Shown in pieces: positions 33,801 through 42,827 of a stretch of 64,000 bases of DNA. The stretch's first letter is position 1; every line of letters starts with the position of its first letter. The stretch spans positions 17,369 through 81,368 of the forward strand of contig NZ_BJUL01000014.1 in NCBI RefSeq assembly GCF_007989605.1, in the 5' to 3' direction. A model generated the notes under the pieces. The model ran no database searches. It saw nothing but the letters and a program-made list of their open reading frames with translations, and was not told the DNA's origin. The stretch is from Vreelandella venusta (GTDB lineage: Bacteria > Pseudomonadota > Gammaproteobacteria > Pseudomonadales > Halomonadaceae). The position numbers were made by a program, and so were the translations under genes.

Positions 33801-34976
33801 TCAGTGATTTTTTGTCGACATTGCGCTTAACTTTTCATCCACCAGCATCATTAAACGCTGAGTAAAGCAGGCGTTACTAAACTGCTCAGCATGGCGACGA
33901 CAAGCAGCCGGTGAAAAGTCGCACTTTTCGAACATTTCAATCGCTTGCCCCAGGCTGGCTGTGGTTTGCTCGGCAAAGTGGATACCCGTGGCATCCTCGT
34001 TGTGCTCTAATCCTTTGACAGTTTCCAGCGCGCCACCATCTCCAAACGCAATAACCGGTGTGCCACAGGCTTGAGCCTCTAAGGGTACAATGCCGAAGTC
34101 TTCATCAGCGGCAAACACAAAGGCTTTAGCGCGCTGCATAAGATGATGCAGCTTCTCACCTTGCAGATAACCCAGCAGCTCAATATTTTCGTGACCTTCT
34201 GCGAGTCGCGTTAAACGCTTGAGCTCTGGCCCGTCACCAACCACTTTCAACGGACGCTTCATCGGGTCCTGAGCAAATGCTTGTACGATCAAATCCATGC
34301 GCTTATACGGCACCAATCGCGATGCCGCTAGATAATAAGGCTCTCGCGGCCCGGTATAGAGAGCAAAGCTATCGGTATCCACCGGAGGGTAAAGCACGTC
34401 TGACTCACGGCGATAATACTTAGCAATACGCTGCGCGACATTCTGCGAGTTAGCAAAAAAAGCATCTACTTGCGTGGCCGTAAAATAATCCCACTGACGC
34501 AGACGCTTGAGCGTTTTACGCACATAGAAGTTCATTCCCGGCAAGCGGAAGTGCGCATCTTCCAGATAAGCTTCCTTCATATCCCAGGCATAGCGCATAG
34601 GCGTGTGGCAATAACATAAATGAATCTGCCCAGGATGAGTTATCACTCCCTTAGCTACCGCATGGCTAGAGGAAATCACCAAGTCAAAGCCACGCAGGTC
34701 AAGCTGCTCTACGGCGTAAGGCATCAGTGGTAAACAGTGCCGATAAATGCGTTTAATAAACGGCAGACGTTGCAAGCCGCTAGTATGGATACGGTGTTTT
34801 GTTAGCCAAGGAGCGCTATCGTGATCAAGCGTGTGTACCAGTGTCAATATTTCTGCTTGTGGGAAGACCTCCGCCAACCCTTTTAGCACTTTTTCGGCAC
34901 CACCGTTAACCACCAGCCAGTCGTGCACAATCGCAACTCGCAGGTGCTGAAAACGTAGCATAGGGCCTACTTGCAT
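33801..34976 (-). CDS. GT4 glycosyltransferase, probable mannosyltransferase
   Basis: This 391-residue GT-B enzyme begins with RVAIVHDWLVVNGGAEKVL, the signature of WbaZ-like GT4 enzymes. It has CYCHTPMRYAWDM, the donor-site AASRLVPYKRMDLIVQAF, and EDFGIVPLEAQACGTPVIA with the EX7E pair. These enzymes usually use GDP-mannose in the first steps on the lipid carrier. ManC lies next upstream on the same strand, and the initiating transferase just beyond. Confidence 0.88.
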   Translation of the reverse strand: MQVGPMLRFQHLRVAIVHDWLVVNGGAEKVLKGLAEVFPQAEILTLVHTLDHDSAPWLTKHRIHTSGLQRLPFIKRIYRHCLPLMPYAVEQLDLRGFDLVISSSHAVAKGVITHPGQIHLCYCHTPMRYAWDMKEAYLEDAHFRLPGMNFYVRKTLKRLRQWDYFTATQVDAFFANSQNVAQRIAKYYRRESDVLYPPVDTDSFALYTGPREPYYLAASRLVPYKRMDLIVQAFAQDPMKRPLKVVGDGPELKRLTRLAEGHENIELLGYLQGEKLHHLMQRAKAFVFAADEDFGIVPLEAQACGTPVIAFGDGGALETVKGLEHNEDATGIHFAEQTTASLGQAIEMFEKCDFSPAACRRHAEQFSNACFTQRLMMLVDEKLSAMSTKNH

Positions 34977-35115
34977 GATGACTGGCCTTTTCTATTGAAC
35001 GAAATAAAGCGCCATAGCTTAAAGTAAGCATGGCGTTAGCTCCAGAAGATAAGACAAACACAGCGGTAATTAATGTGCGTAAGAAACAGAACTGATTGAT
35101 TGACCGCCTTTCAGT

Positions 35116-36555
35116 TTATTCGCGCCCATACTTATCGTTGTAACGCACAATATCGTCTTCTCCCAAGTAAGAACCGGTTTGCACTTCGATAAGTTTCAGA
35201 GGAATAACGCCAGGGTTTTCCAGACGGTGAACGGTGCCCAGTGGGATATAGGTGGACTCATCTTCGGAGAGTAGGAAGCTCCGAAGATCGGAAAGATCGC
35301 CATGCCCCTCACCCTGCGTAACCCTAGCAGTACCTTGCACCACAACCCAATGCTCTGCGCGATGGTGATGCATTTGCAAAGACAGTTTCCCCCCAGGAAC
35401 CACGACTATCTCTTTCACCTGGAAGCTGTCAGTCAACACCATAGTGCGATAATGCCCCCATGGTCGATATACTTGTTGGTGCGATTGGGACTCTTTGCGA
35501 CCTGCCGCTTTTAAAGCATTGACGATTAGCTTGGTATCTTGCGCTTGGCGGCGATCGGCAACCAATACGGCGTCATCTGTTTCTACAATAATCAGGTTAT
35601 TAACGCCCACAGCAGCCACTAAGCGAGACTCACTGTACACCAAACTATTTTGCGTTTGGTGGAGCATGACATCACCATGAATGGCATTGCCATTTTCCTT
35701 ATCTTCGCTTGAACGCAACGCGTGCAATGCGTCCCAAGCGCCAACATCACTCCAGCCGGGCGACATCGGCACTACCGCCGCCTGACGAGTATGCTCCATA
35801 ACGGCATAGTCAATAGATTCACTACGGCACTGCTCAAAAGCTTCTTCGGAAATGCGCAAGAAATCCATATCTTCTGCCCGCTGCTGATACGCCGCCTGAC
35901 AGTTAGCCAAAATATCGGGCGCATGAGTCTTAAGCGCTTCTAAATAGCAGCTGGCTTTGAATAAAAAGATACCACTATTCCATAAATAGTCACCGCTAGC
36001 TAAGTAGGCTTCAGCAACTGCTGCATCAGGTTTTTCGACAAATGCGGCAACTGAGAACCCCTCGCCAAGCTCCTCGCCACGCTTAATATAACCATAGCCG
36101 GTGTGAGGCGCCGTGGGGGTGATGCCAAATGTGACTAACTTATCTTGCTGACTAAGTACTTGGCCTTTTTTTACAGCCTCGGCAAACGCCTGAGTATCCT
36201 TGATAACGTGATCGGCAGGCATCACCAACAGCTCAGCTTCTGGAGTGGTTTCAACTGCAGCCAGCGCCGCCAGGGCTAGTGCTGGAGCGGTATTGCGACC
36301 AATCGGCTCAAGAATAATCTTACTTTTCTTAAACCCAAGTTGCTGCATTTGCTCGGCGACTAAAAATCGATGCTCTTCGTTACATACAATAATAGGCTCG
36401 CCGGCACCTGAGACATCATTGAGCCTTAAGGCAGCTTCCTGCAGCAAACTAACGTCCTGTTTATGCAGGTTTAGAAACTGTTTGGGATAGTGCTCGCGTG
36501 ATACGGGCCACAAACGCGAACCTGAGCCTCCAGACAAAATCACAGGTAATATCAT
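35116..36555 (-). CDS. manC: Mannose-1-phosphate guanylyltransferase / mannose-6-phosphate isomerase
   Basis: This 479-residue bifunctional type II enzyme makes GDP-mannose. The N-terminal nucleotidyltransferase (about 1-340) has LSGGSGSRLWPVSR and FVEKP. The C-terminal cupin isomerase (about 355-475) has PGGKLSLQMHHHRAEHWVV metal-binding residues. AAGGAGG lies five bases before ATG 36555. With the phosphohexomutase at 50.2 kb it supplies GDP-mannose for the glycosyltransferases around it. Equivalent names are cpsB and algA. Confidence 0.94.
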   Translation of the reverse strand: MILPVILSGGSGSRLWPVSREHYPKQFLNLHKQDVSLLQEAALRLNDVSGAGEPIIVCNEEHRFLVAEQMQQLGFKKSKIILEPIGRNTAPALALAALAAVETTPEAELLVMPADHVIKDTQAFAEAVKKGQVLSQQDKLVTFGITPTAPHTGYGYIKRGEELGEGFSVAAFVEKPDAAVAEAYLASGDYLWNSGIFLFKASCYLEALKTHAPDILANCQAAYQQRAEDMDFLRISEEAFEQCRSESIDYAVMEHTRQAAVVPMSPGWSDVGAWDALHALRSSEDKENGNAIHGDVMLHQTQNSLVYSESRLVAAVGVNNLIIVETDDAVLVADRRQAQDTKLIVNALKAAGRKESQSHQQVYRPWGHYRTMVLTDSFQVKEIVVVPGGKLSLQMHHHRAEHWVVVQGTARVTQGEGHGDLSDLRSFLLSEDESTYIPLGTVHRLENPGVIPLKLIEVQTGSYLGEDDIVRYNDKYGRE

Positions 36556-36693
36556 CTTTCCTCCTTGAGATAAGCCAGTGGTTAGCGCTAACCATCCCGC
36601 CTCAATATCATTAACTATTTGTGCAGCCTATCGTTAAACAAGGCTGCAAAATTATGAACCATTAATGGTGTACAAATGCTCAGACTGACTTAA

Positions 36694-38070
36694 TTAGGGC
36701 TGACCATTAATAAAACCACGTGTCAGCGTCATAATCAGTATTTTAAGATCAAATCCCAATGACCAGCGTTCTATATAATACAAATCATATTCCACACGCT
36801 TTTCCATCAGCTTAACGTCTTCTGTGATACCACGCAGACCGCTCACCTGAGCCCAGCCGGTCATACCTGGCTTTACACGGTGCCGTTGCATATAGATATC
36901 AATATGGTCTTTATAATGGTCGTTATGATCCATCGCATGGGGACGTGGCCCAACAAGCGACATCCGCCCCTGCAGCACATTGTAGAGCTGAGGCAGTTCA
37001 TCTAAGCTGGTACGTCGTAAAAAATGCCCGATAGGCGTTATACGATCATCCCCATAGGTAGCTTGCTGAGTTTTACTATCTTCATGCTGGCGCATGGTTC
37101 TGAATTTATAAATTTTGAAACGCTTACCGTCTAAGCCGTGTCGCTCCTGCTTAAACAGTACAGGCCCCCCCATTTTCCAACGTATCGCCAGGGCAATGGC
37201 TAACATGACGGGACTAAATACTAAAAATAGAATAAGCCCCAACACACGATCTTCAAGCGCTTTCACGAAACGCATGGGGCCATTGAGAGGCGTGTAATTT
37301 AGCTCTAGCGAGTAAAGCCCTGCCACTTGGGTAATACGATGGTTAAGCAGGCGAATATCAGGCAAATCAGGGAAAAAGCGAATGCTGGTAGGAATACCTG
37401 CCAGTAGGCGCATTAGATGACGAACACGATTTCCCTGAACAAGCGGATAGCCCAGCCATATTTCATCAAACTCACGCTGAAAAACGTTGGCCTTTGCAAA
37501 ATCTGCCATTTCATGAAAGAAGGTCGCATCATCTTCGTCGATATAGTGACCAACGACGACATAGCCAGCTTGGGGAGTATCCGCAACTCTCTTTTCAAGC
37601 AGCACAACATTGGCCTGTTTACCAATTAACAGGACACGCTTTAAGTTGTGCCCTTTGGCACGCAGACGTTTTAAATAGCTGTATAAAAAAGTACGCATAA
37701 GACTGCCCGTTAACAACACGGCCAGCGATGCTCCCCCCATCCACAAACGCGAAAAACTTTGGGTACCCTGTATGGCCACTAGTAATAAGCTAAGCAAGCC
37801 AATCGTCGCGAGCCACGTGACTGCATAAATGCCTAGCATGGTATATAGGCTGCGGCCCCGCCATGGCTGATAAAGCCCTATCAGTTCACCGACGGCAGGC
37901 AAGAGGAGACTACCGATCAATATCAGAAACAGGTAGTCATTAGTTTTAGGGTTAATGTGCGGCATTAACCACAGCGCAATAAGCGCTACACTGGTGGCAA
38001 TTGCCGCATCGAAACAACGCATAGCACGCCGTAACCATTCACTACCCTGGTTTGTTTTAATAACGGCCAT
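36694..38070 (-). CDS. Undecaprenyl-phosphate glucose phosphotransferase (WcaJ-like)
   Basis: This 458-residue polyisoprenyl-phosphate hexose-1-phosphate transferase starts polysaccharide synthesis by loading the first sugar phosphate on undecaprenyl phosphate. It has four to five N-terminal TM helices, a CoA-binding-like domain (about 145-250) and a C-terminal catalytic domain (about 270-458) with KIYKFRTM, SLDELPQLYNVL and MSLVGPRPH. The first sugar is usually glucose, but galactose or another hexose cannot be excluded. It lies ten bases after the TolC-like gene, so it may be read from the secretion operon. Confidence 0.88.
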   Translation of the reverse strand: MAVIKTNQGSEWLRRAMRCFDAAIATSVALIALWLMPHINPKTNDYLFLILIGSLLLPAVGELIGLYQPWRGRSLYTMLGIYAVTWLATIGLLSLLLVAIQGTQSFSRLWMGGASLAVLLTGSLMRTFLYSYLKRLRAKGHNLKRVLLIGKQANVVLLEKRVADTPQAGYVVVGHYIDEDDATFFHEMADFAKANVFQREFDEIWLGYPLVQGNRVRHLMRLLAGIPTSIRFFPDLPDIRLLNHRITQVAGLYSLELNYTPLNGPMRFVKALEDRVLGLILFLVFSPVMLAIALAIRWKMGGPVLFKQERHGLDGKRFKIYKFRTMRQHEDSKTQQATYGDDRITPIGHFLRRTSLDELPQLYNVLQGRMSLVGPRPHAMDHNDHYKDHIDIYMQRHRVKPGMTGWAQVSGLRGITEDVKLMEKRVEYDLYYIERWSLGFDLKILIMTLTRGFINGQP

Positions 38071-38079
38071 AGTTACTGA

Positions 38080-39534
38080 CTACCGCGCTACCTGCGATGA
38101 AGTGGACAACGAGGCCAATAGCGACATAGTGCGATTAAGGTCGTCGCTCTCTAAGCTACCCACTGCGATATGCAGTGAGATCATATCCAAAGCGTAGTTA
38201 CCAACAGTATCAACGTACTTGATACGCTGATCGTATAAGCTGGCCCGAGCATCCAGCACATCAACTAGATCCCGCAGTCCGAGTTGTTCGCCACGTTCAG
38301 CCGCGTCAAGGAATAGCTGACTGGATTCAATGGATTGGTTAAGTGCTTGCAAACGGCGCTCTCCGCCATTTAAGGCTCTTATGCGCTTGCGCACTTCTTG
38401 GATAGCAAGATTTCGCTCATTGTCGACTGCAGCCAAGCTAGCCTCAATACGTTTTTCTGCTTGCCGAACACTGGCGTTGGTATAGCCGCCGCGATAAATC
38501 GGCACGCTCAATTCGACGCCCGCACGATAATCTTCGCTCTCCCTCAGCTCATCGTCGCTTACTCGGTCAGAATAGCTAAGGTTTAGATTTATCTCAGGGT
38601 AGTAACCCGAACGCCTAACGCTTGTATTAGCTTGCGCAACTTGTTGCTCTTGCTGGGCTAATAAGACTTTTAGGTTTTGACCAGTGCGTGAAATCCATTC
38701 ATCGGGATTACCAATGTCGCCATTGAGAGTAACAGTGGTCAGCTCACCAGGCGCTGAGCTTTGAAAGCTGGGCGTAACACCCGTAAGGCGTTCCAACTCG
38801 CTAAGCGCATTGTCTAACTCATTTTCAGCTTCAACTGCGTCAGAGACTGCCTGATCGTACCTAGATTGCGCCTCCAATAAGTCAACCCGATTGCCAACAC
38901 CCAGATCAAACGCACGACTTGCTTGGCGTACCTGTAGCTCAAGGGAATCTTGTTGAGACTCTAATAAACCTAATCGCTGCGACGCTAAATAAGCTTTTAT
39001 ATAGGCCTCGCTAACTTGCAATGCTAGCTCTTGCTCAACCACAGCCAATTGAAGCTCGGCAGAACTTACCTGGGCGCTGGCAACATCCATCTTTCGCCAG
39101 CGTTCCAAGCTGAAAAGCGGCTGCCGCAGCTGGACTTGATAATAAGTCTCATCAATTTCACCGGGACGCTGGGCAGGCTGGTCGAGGCCAAACTCATCTG
39201 GAGACGTTTGGATATTTGTAGAGTCTTGCCATAAATACCCCCCCGAAGCGCTTACTTGTGGTAGCAGCTGAGAACGCGCCATCGGCACTTCTTCGCGAGT
39301 GGCATCTAACTCATAACGCTGACGTGAAAGGTCTGCGTCATGGCGTAGAGCCCTGGAAAAAAGGTCGGGCAATGAGGGCAACGCTTGGGAAGTCGCTTCA
39401 CTATTGGCCAGCGCCTCCAACTCAGCAAGAGCCTGCTGATCAGCAGGCGTATCGCTCTGCGCGAATGCAGACTGGTTTAACAGCGCGATAGTAAGTGCAA
39501 GCGCACTAAGAGCAAAACGTGGCGTCCGTATCAT
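38080..39534 (-). CDS. TolC-family outer-membrane channel of a type I secretion system
   Basis: This 484-residue protein has a signal peptide (about 1-25) and two internally repeated TolC halves: LPDLFSRALRHDADLSRQRYELDA-type helices, then ALALQVSEAYIKAYLA, and in the second half GYYPEINLNLSYSDR with VELSVPIYRGG. It forms the outer-membrane exit duct. The ATG at 39534 overlaps the HlyD-like stop by one base (TAATG). As third gene of an ABC-MFP-OMP operon it completes a dedicated type I system. Confidence 0.9.
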   Translation of the reverse strand: MIRTPRFALSALALTIALLNQSAFAQSDTPADQQALAELEALANSEATSQALPSLPDLFSRALRHDADLSRQRYELDATREEVPMARSQLLPQVSASGGYLWQDSTNIQTSPDEFGLDQPAQRPGEIDETYYQVQLRQPLFSLERWRKMDVASAQVSSAELQLAVVEQELALQVSEAYIKAYLASQRLGLLESQQDSLELQVRQASRAFDLGVGNRVDLLEAQSRYDQAVSDAVEAENELDNALSELERLTGVTPSFQSSAPGELTTVTLNGDIGNPDEWISRTGQNLKVLLAQQEQQVAQANTSVRRSGYYPEINLNLSYSDRVSDDELRESEDYRAGVELSVPIYRGGYTNASVRQAEKRIEASLAAVDNERNLAIQEVRKRIRALNGGERRLQALNQSIESSQLFLDAAERGEQLGLRDLVDVLDARASLYDQRIKYVDTVGNYALDMISLHIAVGSLESDDLNRTMSLLASLSTSSQVAR

Positions 39535-40913
39535 TAATCCTCCCGGATAGCGCGAGCTAACATATCGGCAATTGGCTTCGCAATGTAGCTGGCAAATGTA
39601 CGCTCGCCCGTCCGAATCATAACTTCTGCAGGCATACCGGATAACAGCTGCATTTGCTCGGTCATATCCTGCCGCCCATCTTCCGTTACTCTAATACGGG
39701 CTTTGTAATAGCGCTGACCAGTCGCTTCATCTTCAAAACTATCGGCACTAAGATGAATAATTTCGCCATCAATGACGTTTGTTAAGCGCTGATTGAAGGC
39801 AGAAAAACGAATTTCAGCAAGTTGGCCTATATAAAGGTTATCGATGTCGCGACTCGGTATACGCGCTTCCACCACAAAACCATCGTTAGAGGGCACAACT
39901 TCCATAATGGTGTCACCAGGGCGAACGACTGCGCCAATAGTGTGTATCTTGCGCCCAACCACGGTGCCGGAAGCAGGCGAGTGAATAACGGTGCGGTTTA
40001 CTTGGTCTGTTAACGAAGTAATGCGCTCCTCTGCCTCGGCTATTTGCGTCTGCGCATCTCGCAGTAGCTCACCCACCTCGGCTTGAAACTCTTGCAGGGT
40101 AGTCTCTTTTTTCAGGCGACTTTCGCTGATCCTTGAGCGCAACTGAGCAATATTAGCTTGAAACTCCGCGTTCTCACCTTCGTACTGCAGCACTTGTCGC
40201 TCTAGTTCACGCAGGCGCTGGTTATCGCCCAGCCCTTCGCGGTAGAGCGAACGGAAGTCTTCTGCTTCGGAGCGCAACGAACGTATCCGCTGATTATTAA
40301 CGCGAACACGTGATTCAAGCCCATCAATCTGCTCTTGCATTTGAATAATTTGCTGGTCCATCGCATCCATCGTGCCTTGCAGCGATTGACGGCGGGCAGC
40401 GAAGAGGCTTTGCTGAACAGCGGTGATCTGCTGGATTCTCGCATTATCAACCGACATCAGCTCTTCGGGCATCTCAAGCATTTCTGCGCCCTGCTGCTCA
40501 GCTAACAAACGTACTTCCATTGCACGGTTGATATAATATTGCGATTGGGCAATTTCTAGCTGTGAACGCACCTGGGTATCGCTCAAGATCACCAACGGCT
40601 GCCCAGCTTCTACCTTAGCGCCATCTTCGACAAGCAGCTCACGTACGATACCACCTTCAAGATGCTGTACCGAACGCTTAAAAGACTCCATGGAAACGTT
40701 GCCAGGCGCAACAACGGCGACGGCCAGTGAAGCCGTCACAGACCAAAGAACGAACCCCCCTAGTGCAATGCCCAAAATGGCATAACCTAGTTTTCGATAA
40801 CCTTTATCACTCGTTGGCAAGGCCTCTTGTGCCTCGCCATCTAGGGTAACCGGACCTTGGGGCGTTACATCAATTTCCCTATTGGCTGGAACCTTATCTC
40901 TCTGCTGGCTCAT
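39534..40913 (-). CDS. HlyD-family periplasmic adaptor of type I secretion (PrtE-like)
   Basis: This 459-residue membrane-fusion protein has a cytoplasmic N-terminus of about 45 residues, one TM helix (about 47-68), a lipoyl half-motif (LEGGIVRELLVEDGAKVEAG, about 88-107), a long coiled-coil hairpin (about 120-300) and a second lipoyl half with IHSPASGTVVG. It links the ATPase to the TolC-like channel. It overlaps the ATPase gene by four bases and the TolC gene by one, so all three are made together. Confidence 0.93.
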   Translation of the reverse strand: MSQQRDKVPANREIDVTPQGPVTLDGEAQEALPTSDKGYRKLGYAILGIALGGFVLWSVTASLAVAVVAPGNVSMESFKRSVQHLEGGIVRELLVEDGAKVEAGQPLVILSDTQVRSQLEIAQSQYYINRAMEVRLLAEQQGAEMLEMPEELMSVDNARIQQITAVQQSLFAARRQSLQGTMDAMDQQIIQMQEQIDGLESRVRVNNQRIRSLRSEAEDFRSLYREGLGDNQRLRELERQVLQYEGENAEFQANIAQLRSRISESRLKKETTLQEFQAEVGELLRDAQTQIAEAEERITSLTDQVNRTVIHSPASGTVVGRKIHTIGAVVRPGDTIMEVVPSNDGFVVEARIPSRDIDNLYIGQLAEIRFSAFNQRLTNVIDGEIIHLSADSFEDEATGQRYYKARIRVTEDGRQDMTEQMQLLSGMPAEVMIRTGERTFASYIAKPIADMLARAIRED

Positions 40914-42679
40914 GTCGTCTCCTCGCTGCCATTAGCATTTCCACGACCGCCTGCAATAGCAGAAAGGCGAGTGGCGTTTTGCTGGCTAACCTGGGGGCGC
41001 GATTTCTTGGCAAATTGCGCCAACACTTGATCACGAGGACCGAACATACTGACTTGACCTTCTTTCATTACCAACAGCTTATCCATGCCTTTTAAAACAC
41101 TGGTACGGTGGCTAATAACAAACAGCGTCGTACCTTCTGTTTTCAATTGAGCAATGGCTTGGCCCAGCGCTTTTTCGCCAGCATCGTCTAAGTTAGCGTT
41201 GGGCTCATCTAGAACGACCAGGACTGGGTTGCCATACAGTGCGCGAGCAAGCCCGAGGCGTTGGCGCTGCCCCCCGGAAAGCGCGCCGCTGTTAGAGGCA
41301 ATCACGGTGTCGTAGCCATTGGATAGCTCTAACACCATTTCATGAACACCTGCTTTTTGGGCCGCAGCAACCACCTTTTCAGGGTCAATGTCCCCAAAAC
41401 GGGCAATATTTTCACTGATGGTGCCATCAAAGAGTTCGATATCTTGTGGCAAATAGCCGATATAGGGGCCCAGTTCGTCACGGTTGTATTGGTTAACCGC
41501 CCCACCATCTAGTCTTACGTCTCCAACCTGCGTTGGCCATATTCCCAGCAGTACGCGGGCAAGGGTTGATTTACCTGCCGCACTTGGGCCAATAATGCCA
41601 ACATGCTCGCCTTTAGCGACGCTAAAGTTAATTCCCCGGATGGTAGCCATACGTGCACCGGGAGGAGCAGCCGCTACATTCTCCACATCAACAATGCCTT
41701 TCGGCGCTGGCAAAGACATATGACGCTGCTCGTCAGGTATCTGCGTCAGAAGCTCGTTTAATCGGCTATAAGAGCCACGTGCGGCTACAAAGCCTTTCCA
41801 GCCACCGATCATTTGATCAATAGGTGCCAGCGCACGCCCCATTAGAATAGACCCGGCAATCATCATACCGGGAGTCATCTCCCCTTGGAGCACTAACAGC
41901 GCACCTAAACCAAGAATTAATGACTGAAAGAGCAAACGCATTACTTTAGACGTATTGGTCAAAGCGCCCGCACGGTCACTCGCTTGTGACTGTTTAGCAA
42001 GGAATTCATGATGGCGTTTTGACCAGCGTCCCATAATGCCGGGCAGCATGCCCATAGCATGCAGCACTTCAGCATTTCTCAGGTTAGAGTTGGCTAGATT
42101 CTGTGCTTGAATTTGCTCGCTATTGGCTTCAGCAAGTAAAGCCTTAGTAGATTTTTCATTAGCCACCGCAAGCGCAAATAAAATAATGCCCGCACAGGTA
42201 GCAAACACACCTAACCAAGGGTGAAAAATAAACAGAATGCCTAAATAAACGGGCACCCAAGGGGCGTCAAAAAAGGCAAACAGTCCATTTCCAGTTAGAA
42301 ACTGTCGTAAACCGGTCAAGTCATTTAGCGGCTGAGCACTTTGCGCCCCTGGAGCAACTAAACTACGGCGAAACATGGCACCATAGAGGCGCTGATTAAT
42401 CGTAGTATCTAATCGATTCCCTATCCTAACCAACATTCTTGACCGAACTAGTTCAAGCCCACCCATCACCATAAAAAGGAAGATGACGACAAGCGTCAGC
42501 ATGATGAGCGTATCGAGACTTTGCGTGGTAAGCACGCGGTCATACACTTGGAGCATGTACATGGGGGGAACTAGCATGAGCAAATTGACGAACATGCTAA
42601 AAAAGCCCACCGATACAAACGAACCCTTACAGGCGCTTAATGCACGCTGCAGATCCGTTGCTTCCTGTTGCTTTGCCAT
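40910..42679 (-). CDS. Type I secretion ABC transporter (PrtD/RsaD-like permease-ATPase)
   Basis: This 589-residue half-transporter has six TM helices (about 20-310) and a nucleotide-binding domain: Walker A GPSAAGKSTL, signature LSGGQRQRLG, Walker B LVVLDEPNANLD and H-loop ISHRTS. It has no N-terminal C39-like domain, placing it with the PrtD/AprD/RsaD group rather than HlyB. Substrates of this group carry C-terminal secretion signals. Candidates beside it are the S-layer-like protein and the two DUF4214 enzymes. The Asn in DEPNANLD replaces the usual Ser/Thr and is common in this subgroup. Confidence 0.93.
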   Translation of the reverse strand: MAKQQEATDLQRALSACKGSFVSVGFFSMFVNLLMLVPPMYMLQVYDRVLTTQSLDTLIMLTLVVIFLFMVMGGLELVRSRMLVRIGNRLDTTINQRLYGAMFRRSLVAPGAQSAQPLNDLTGLRQFLTGNGLFAFFDAPWVPVYLGILFIFHPWLGVFATCAGIILFALAVANEKSTKALLAEANSEQIQAQNLANSNLRNAEVLHAMGMLPGIMGRWSKRHHEFLAKQSQASDRAGALTNTSKVMRLLFQSLILGLGALLVLQGEMTPGMMIAGSILMGRALAPIDQMIGGWKGFVAARGSYSRLNELLTQIPDEQRHMSLPAPKGIVDVENVAAAPPGARMATIRGINFSVAKGEHVGIIGPSAAGKSTLARVLLGIWPTQVGDVRLDGGAVNQYNRDELGPYIGYLPQDIELFDGTISENIARFGDIDPEKVVAAAQKAGVHEMVLELSNGYDTVIASNSGALSGGQRQRLGLARALYGNPVLVVLDEPNANLDDAGEKALGQAIAQLKTEGTTLFVISHRTSVLKGMDKLLVMKEGQVSMFGPRDQVLAQFAKKSRPQVSQQNATRLSAIAGGRGNANGSEETT

Positions 42680-42732
42680 GGATGGGTCACCGTTGAATCA
42701 AAGAAGTCACGCGAGGATTATCGCGGCAGCAT

Positions 42733-42765
42733 AACAGAAACGCCCCTGCCTAGGGTAGGGGCGTT
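42733..42765 (-). terminator. Terminator after the secreted nucleotidase gene
   Basis: A 12-bp GC-rich stem with one G-U pair (42739-42750 with 42754-42765) is followed on the minus strand by TTTCTGTTAT. It lies between the nucleotidase stop and the secretion ATPase start, so the secretion operon has its own promoter or depends on read-through. Confidence 0.8.
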
Positions 42766-42827
42766 GAAGGCACTGAGTGTTGAGTGAGATAAACAACGTG
42801 CTTACCCAACAGAGCTAGGTTGCTTCA